Assembly (NCBI RefSeq): GCF_037975245.1
Contig: NC_092583.1
Location: 6,567,764 to 6,631,763 of the forward strand
Length of the DNA stretch: 64,000 bases
DNA from: Apostichopus japonicus
Lineage: Eukaryota; Echinodermata; Holothuroidea; Aspidochirotida; Stichopodidae
Direction of reading: 5' to 3'
The position numbers and the translations under genes were made by a program. The notes under the pieces are model-generated. The model was not told the DNA's origin, made no database searches, and saw only the letters and a list, made by a program, of their open reading frames with translations. This document shows positions 58,147-64,000 of this stretch, piece by piece; position 1 is the first letter of the stretch, and each line of letters starts with the position of its first letter.

Positions 58147-58172
58147 TGTAGTGAGTTGGATAATCCAGAACA
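58147..58172 (-). mobile_element. Truncated SINE tail next to the full copy
   Basis: TGTAGTGAGTTGGATAATCC repeats the tail text of the neighbouring SINE (TGTAGTGGGTTGGAAAATCC at 57985) in the same orientation. It marks a second, strongly truncated copy or a tandem insertion. Confidence 0.55.
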
Positions 58173-58204
58173 GACGAAAGTCATTAATACATGCCAAGCC
58201 AAGG

Positions 58205-59050
58205 GTGTAAAAGAGTGTTTCCTCCCTTCACTTACAGATCATATGTCAACACGTTATATATAGCCTACAGCCTAAGTCCAAATCACATTTTATTGTGGTA
58301 TACGTACGGCCTTCCCTTTCGGCGTTCCTTGTATTCTGTGAGACTTTATATATCCCACAATTGCAGTTTGTACAGTTTGTTTGTCGTTGCTAAGCTTATG
58401 CAGAACTTCACAAACGATATTAATATTATATTTTTGAAATATAAAAATGTGAATCCATTGCTTGATTTTAAGGTGAGGCTTTTCTTGACTCGCAGCAACC
58501 ACACTTGTGCTTCCTTCTTTTAATTTTCATCGCTTTTCCCTTACACCACATTTTTACAAGAATATATTGGCTGCACGATATCTGTGCGTAGCCTTTGCTA
58601 GCCTAACCTTTTAACACGTAGACTGAGTGGGACCTACAGTAGTCATAAAGTCTAGGCCTCAAACTAAGAATCACATGGTATACTTGGGCGAAAGTATTTG
58701 TAGGCGCTATTTAACAGATGGCCAGATATGATTGTAAGTTACGTAAGCACTAGGCTTAAATCGGTAGGCTGCAAACCTTTCTCAGCACACTGCTAGCACT
58801 CTGCAGAAGCTTATTTTTTTTGCAGTTGCTGTGGGAAAACATTTATTAGATAGGCCTAACCTAGGATAGGCCTTGGCTATTTATGCTACATTGCTAGGCA
58901 GTAGACTACAGTAACCAGCAGAATAACGGTACTCAGGCCTAGGTAACGCAAAATGTAGCTGTCAGTCTATTTTTGGGTCAATTCACAGAAAATCAGGAAT
59001 AAACATAGCCTACTTATCCTTACCACCAAACAAAGTAAGTGGTATAGCTA
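58205..59050. other. No gene seen
   Basis: AT-rich DNA with many TAGGCCT-type motifs (58620-58960). No exon or RNA gene was recognised. Confidence 0.5.
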
Positions 59051-59054
59051 TAGG

Positions 59055-59963
59055 CAGGGCTTAAATTTAACAGTCATCCGAGACGACCAAAAATCATATC
59101 AGACAACCTGAAACCCTGCTTAGGTTGTCCGATGGATGACTAGCTTATTTGCCGTAGCCTAAGTGTCTTTAAAATGAAAATCTGCTCTCCAAAAATTACT
59201 TAGCTTGTTGGTATTGCCCTCCATTCATTTATAGAAACAAGGTAGGAAATAAATCACATTTTGGTATGTTCCGTAATGAGGGGAACATCCTACACTTTAG
59301 TTGTAAGTGCGTACTGTACAAATGTACAGTACCATATACTTCGTACACTGCAGAGTACGGACCACTGATCTCAGTGGCACAGACCCTAGTGAGTAGTGGC
59401 TGGTACCATGCTTGTTTTCTACCTCTCGGCTGCCCGCATGTATTACAAGCTAGCTGGAGTACAATGTGTATGCAGTACTTTAGTGTGCATGTGGGCATAC
59501 CGCATGCTCATTTATGTTGCTGCAATGTATGTGCTGTATACCCTGGGCTTACCCTCTGTCTATGGAAATGATCGAAAGTGATTACAGAAATCATTTTTCA
59601 CTACCAGAGAATTCCTGCAACACAACATGGTTAATCATGAACAGTGTTATACACCACGTAATTGTCTATAACCCTATACTAAAGTTCTAGCCAAGATTTG
59701 TCGATTTCTGTAAGACTAGTCACTGAGAGTAAGACTTCAGCCTCAGGCTGATAGACTAGGCCTGCATAGCCTAACGTTACCGTACTCACCCACAAGGACA
59801 AATTGATAAGTTTTAGTATTACTTACGTACGGCTCTGGGGCAGGGGGTGCCATTTTAAAAGTCCAAGTGCTTCATTTGGAACAACCAAAAACCTTCAGAC
59901 AACCATATTTGAAGGCAAGTTTGTCCAAAGGGCAACCTTAAAATTTTCTTAAAATGAGCCCTG
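59055..59963. repeat. Possible foldback/transposon region bounded by CAGGGCT ends
   Basis: CAGGGCTTAAATTTAAC at the left and TTAAAATGAGCCCTG at the right are short inverted ends about 900 bp apart, but the flanks do not give a clean duplication. Near the left end GACAACCT / AGGTTGTC (59092-59119) forms an 8-bp hairpin. The inside has frames open on both strands (59229-59581), one with hydrophobic stretches, without a recognisable domain. Confidence 0.3.
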
Positions 59964-60254
59964 TTAGGCATTGGCCTGTACCACTTCCTGTAATTTTGAT
60001 CAGATTTTATCCAGAGGAAAACCAAAAACAAATTGATCAAAGATTTTTTGAGGTACAAGAAGTTGCAAAAGCTGCTGACTAAAACATTTCACAAAATATT
60101 CAATGTCACATGTAAACTGACACTAATTTTTTTTAGACTGAAATAATGTATGGAACTTCAAATTCAAACACCATTGATCAATATTGGACAAAATGACTGG
60201 AAATAGGTGATATATTGTGATTCAATCAGACAATAACTGTTCCAGTGGCAGTAA

Positions 60255-60720
60255 TGCAACGTCTTTATATAAATAACCTTTCTAAGTTGCAGTCTTCAGA
60301 ACTCTGCAGCTAGAACTGAGACTGGTATTACTTGTAGAAATAATCCAGATTCTCTCTCTAATCTATACTCTCTACACTGGCTGCCAGTCAAGTATAGAAT
60401 CCTTTTTAAGATATCTGTATTGGTCCACAATTGTTTGTCCGGGAACTCCCCCGTGTACCTGAGTAAATGCATTGTTCGCTATGCCCCTACTCGACTACTA
60501 CGCTCTAACGCTGCTAACTTGCTTCGTATCCCTAGGTGTAAAACTGAAATGGGTTAAAGGCACTTTGAATATTGCGGCCCCTATATTTGGAACTCGCTTC
60601 CCTTAGACACTTGTGGTATCACATATCTAGCTAATTTTAAATCTAGCCTAAAGACTGTCTATTTTAACTTAGCTTTTGTTGAGTACTTGTAATGTCTTTG
60701 TACAGTGCAGTTGAGGTTTT
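60255..60720 (+). mobile_element. LINE ORF2 3' end, CR1/L2-like, fairly well kept
   Basis: One frame reads SLQNSAARTE, LYSLHWLPVKYRILFKI, SVLVHNCLSG, RYAPTRLLRSNAANLL, then a single in-frame TAA where the family has a Gly-x-Arg segment. It continues HFEYCGPYIWNSLPL and FKSSLKTVYFNLAF to a stop. The 3' untranslated part ends with GGCACTTTATAAGTTG, the same tail type as the copy at 14330-14690. Only the C-terminal region after the reverse transcriptase is present, so it is 5'-truncated. One stop in about 140 codons makes it younger than the 6790 copy. Confidence 0.88.
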
Positions 60721-60724
60721 TTTA

Positions 60725-62645
60725 TTACTGGCACTTTATAAGTTGTCTACTATACTATAATTTATCACTGTTAGAATACCATGAATTTTGTGCGGTAATT
60801 TGTATCTGCACATTTTGTTACACACCCTGTGATTTCATCATCAAAAGTTAATTGTAAAAAATTTCAGTTCCAAAGATAAAAATACTTTTATGGCTAGGAC
60901 AAAATCTAACTCTTTATTCCTGGGCAATACAAAGTATTCCAAAGAAATCGCAGCAATGAACTTTGCCACTAATTTGTTGTGTTACTCTGCCCTTGTCATT
61001 CTTAGTGAGTTCATTCTAAATCAGTCTTTTACTGGTAACAAGATAACTTTCAGATATATATCACAAACCATGCTTAAAATTCTGGCTAAGCACAGGATTA
61101 ATTCCAATCGGCATTGAGCATCAGCAATTTTTTTGTCAATTTTTGATTTGTTATACACATCCTGCAAATAGTAGTGTAGTCCTGGGTCCTATGGGGCCTT
61201 ACAGGTTTGCCAGGCCTCCGGAACTGGTACTACAAATGCTGTGATTAATTCATACTGCTCCTAATGTTAAACTTAAGGTCAAGGACACAGGTTTTCTGGG
61301 ATCATGGGAAACAACACCAATAATAATTATTTAAGCATTGAGGATGTTGTAGACCAGCTTTCTGCCAAGGTTAGGCATCGTTGGTAGTTTTCGTAATTAC
61401 GTTTATAGATAAATGGTACAATTTTATTTTATAAATTTTCATTTTCTCTGACTTTGCCTACTGAAATATAATCCAACTTTCCTCTTGTTTTGCTTCCCTC
61501 TGAAGGAAGTTCTCAACTAAGGAAAAATTGCAAGGATGATGGAAATTGGGACTACTTGCCAGATAAGACACGAAATCATACTAATATAATTGAGGCATAC
61601 TTTAATAGTATCATTGATGAATTTGATTGTGTTTCCCGACTATACACAGCAATATTATGTGTACATTGTAACCAAATGTAAGCATATAGTTGACCTTCAA
61701 AGCATTTCTGGCATTAAAATGTTATAGTGAACAGAGTTGGGACCTTCCATGCTGTAATGTTAAGAGGTTGAAAAACAATGGAGCAGATGTTACTTTGGAT
61801 TCAACAGTGATCTATAGGCTGAATAAGGGCCTATTTAATCCTTGGCTCCTGGACCCTAAAGTTAATTGTTGGCCCACTGTGGGGATGGAGAAGAGGAGGG
61901 GTGCATAAATCAATCATTCTCACCTTTGACTTGCATATATTGCAGATTTCAAGTCTGTGCAGTAGTGAAAAGGTTGTTAGTGTGTGAATTTTTTTCGTGA
62001 TTGCACTGTCATACTACTGCCGTGAAAGAATTCATAGCCTGGGAATTAAATGCTTTCACCCAGTGATGCAGAAAATTTACATTGAAGATTCTCCTGTAGT
62101 TTATATACCTGTTTGATGACCTTGGATGCTAAGCTGATTAGAAATTGACCAGATTACTGCAGTTACCGTTCCCTACGAAGGACATTTTATCAAGATAAAA
62201 ATAGACAATCTTGTGCTCGATCTGTACTTGTATATTCATGAACATCATCAAGTGGCAATTTATGCAAAAATTTACGGCAGGCACAAAGTAGGGTATTGCT
62301 GTTTCTGCGATAAGATCATGAACACTACTGAACATTATATTGTATAAAATGAATGCTAAACTTCTCTGTAGAACAGATACTATACAGTATAGATACTGTA
62401 CTGTTCAATTACATATGTTGAAAAGTAATTGATACAGTAATTACATGGTTTTGAAGTAGACCATTTGACCAAAACATGTGTCAATCTCACTTAAAGTTTA
62501 GTTTTAATAAATAATTTAGTTTAGTTAAATAGTAATTATCAAGGGTTAAGCCAAAAGTTGTGCATTTGAAACCTATCTTTGTGTTGATTGTGGATGAACA
62601 CTGACTTATTCCAGGCATTCTCTTAACAATGAGTGTAAAAGATTA
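60725..62645. other. No supported gene
   Basis: AT-rich DNA. A pyrimidine-rich tract ending TCTGAAG near 61505 is followed by a short open frame (SSQLRKNCKDDGNWDYLPDK), and SIEDVVDQLSAK occurs upstream near 61340. They could be exons, but no family is recognised. Confidence 0.4.
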
Positions 62646-62649
62646 CAAG

Positions 62650-63030
62650 GCAGGAGTGTAATTGTTACACCCGTTCCTACTCCTGCCAGTTAAGGTCACC
62701 TTCTGATGTACGAGAATGTGTACTTCAGCCTTTGACACTTTTTCATTGCTGAGAGAGGTGAAGGCCCCTCATTCATCCTCACTGCAGTGTAACCATGATG
62801 AATGAAGTTGTTTCCAAACCTTTGAAAGGACAGATCCAAACCCCAGGTCACAGTTTGCAAACCAGAACTAGTAAATCCAATACTCTTGTCTACAACACTG
62901 CAAAGTGCAGATTAGGAATAGGTCAAGAGAATCTGGTGCCTGGTGAGGATTTGAACCTGGAACTTAATGATTGTGTTGTGGACACCATAACTGCTACACC
63001 ACACCTTCTCCTATGCAAGGATGACTTTAT
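62650..63030 (-). mobile_element. tRNA-derived SINE-like element
   Basis: On the minus strand GTGTAGCAGTTATGGTGTCC (box A-like, with one mismatch) is followed after about 25 bases by AGGTTCAAATCC, a perfect box B (GTTCAAATC at about 62959). The tRNA-like part begins GGTGTGG and ends GGCACC, only partly able to pair. A non-tRNA body of about 250 bp follows toward lower coordinates and ends in a hairpin with arms GGCAGGAGT / ACTCCTGCC (about 62651-62688). The 136-codon plus-strand frame across it is a shadow. Confidence 0.6.
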
Positions 63031-63034
63031 GCCG

Positions 63035-64000
63035 AAGTTCAGCGTTTGGTATGTCATAGACCTCAGAAAAAAAGACAATTTGAGTTTTAATATTGTTTCT
63101 AAAGCAAATCTAGTTTCACAGATGGCAAAATTTTTACCAATTGCTCATCCCAATCATGATGCTTGCACCTCTAGTTTTCTTCTCCTCAGTTGGCTGAACA
63201 TATAACAAAACTGAAATACTCTCTCTTACATCCAAGATTTGGGTAATATTAGGCTAACAAAATGCTACCACTGCCTCCCCCAAAGGGGCTTTGAAATACT
63301 GTACATACACAGTGAAACTAAATTCCGCTCTTGGAATGTATTTCTGTGTTTAAGTTAAAATAGCTACAAGAGAAATGTCTGAAAGCAAAGCAGCTTTAGG
63401 TCTTGTAATACCTACAGAAATTAAATTCCTCTTTCAGTGTTTTTGTGCTTAACAGTTGCTAAGGGAGAACAAGAGATATCTCATAATCCTATAATTTCTG
63501 GGGCTCTTCCCCCTAGAGTCCTAGACCCCCATCAGGGCTTTGAAATAAATTCCAGAGAAATGTGTCATTCATCTTTCATGTATTATTGTGATCCAAACAT
63601 ATTCCTCTTGCACCCTCACTCTGCCCAGGTGTCGTGCACTTTATGCACATGCATTTTTGCACTTGTAAAATATCTGCCCCAACCTGTTTGCTTGCCTCCC
63701 ACTTCCCCTACCCTACCCTTCCCTCCCCCCCTTCACAACTCTGGACCTTCTGGTGCTACCTCTGGCTATGTCTTAGACTAAATTGTTCAGTCATTTTAAT
63801 TGATGAAGCTCAGCTACTTGTTATTTCTCAAACTAGCAAAAATAAAATATAGCCTAAACTGATAGCAGTGTTTTTTAATGGTTCTCCAACATGTCAAAGC
63901 TAATGTGTGCAAAAGTCATCAATTCACTACAGTCCGGAATGATTTAGAAATGATACAAACATTAGCTTACAGCAGATTAATGCTATTACATAAACACATG
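63035..64000. other. No supported gene
   Basis: Pyrimidine-rich blocks near 63690-63730 and AT-rich remainder. The open frames (63437-63852) are proline- and serine-rich from C-rich DNA and have no recognisable domain. Confidence 0.45.

Noticed and set aside
59055-59963. A 909-bp hAT element with CAGGGCT ends
   Set aside because: The flanking 8 bases (GCTATAGG and TTAGGCAT) do not match; kept only as a low-confidence repeat region.

Overview
This is a 64 kb window of AT-rich, intron-containing eukaryotic DNA. Five things point to a marine invertebrate deuterostome, most likely an echinoderm: many short AGGCCTA/CTAGGC clusters, tRNA-derived SINEs, decayed CR1/L2-like LINE ends, non-autonomous hAT-type elements, and a DUF4806 domain spread over short exons with small GT-AG introns. 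Nothing bacterial is present. The species cannot be read from this sequence alone. Most open frames of 60-100 codons here are chance or repeat frames and are left out.

Layout. 1-2390: no gene I can support. 2394-4191 (+): exons of a DUF4806 gene with a polyadenylation signal at 4292; two reading-frame problems suggest a decaying copy. 4640-5125: GC-rich minisatellite open in several frames. 5163-6181: a repeat module present once inverted and twice in tandem. 6790-8570: broken CR1/L2-like LINE. 8884-13392: a dense series of hairpins, minisatellites and tandem repeats, including a 135-bp satellite with alternating A/B monomers. 14330-14690: another LINE 3' end with an (ATT)n tail. 17140-17445: nested inverted repeats beside a long CATA microsatellite, then a tRNA-derived SINE at 17571 with a relative at 24435.

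18593-19070 (-): a strong first coding exon (159 codons ending at a perfect GTAAGT donor) of an unrecognised protein that begins MGAVVC and may be lipid-anchored. A minisatellite of about 27 GACGTC-containing 20-mers lies 440 bp to 1 kb upstream of its start codon; a second array of the same family is at 22953.

29972-51706: three non-autonomous hAT-like elements with 8-bp target duplications (29972, 39340, 51374), two partial ones (34422, 48679), and an unnamed 164-bp dispersed element with a 16-bp target duplication (44941) and a second copy (33587). 49378-49878 is a ~53-bp tandem array. 57840-58172 is a cluster of tRNA-like SINE pieces. 60255-60720 is a better preserved LINE 3' end, and 62650-63030 another tRNA-like SINE.

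No complete multi-exon gene is contained with certainty. The two best gene signals are the DUF4806 exons and the MGAVVC exon. I see no operon-like or pathway relation between them. The rest is intergenic or intronic DNA shaped by transposons and tandem repeats.
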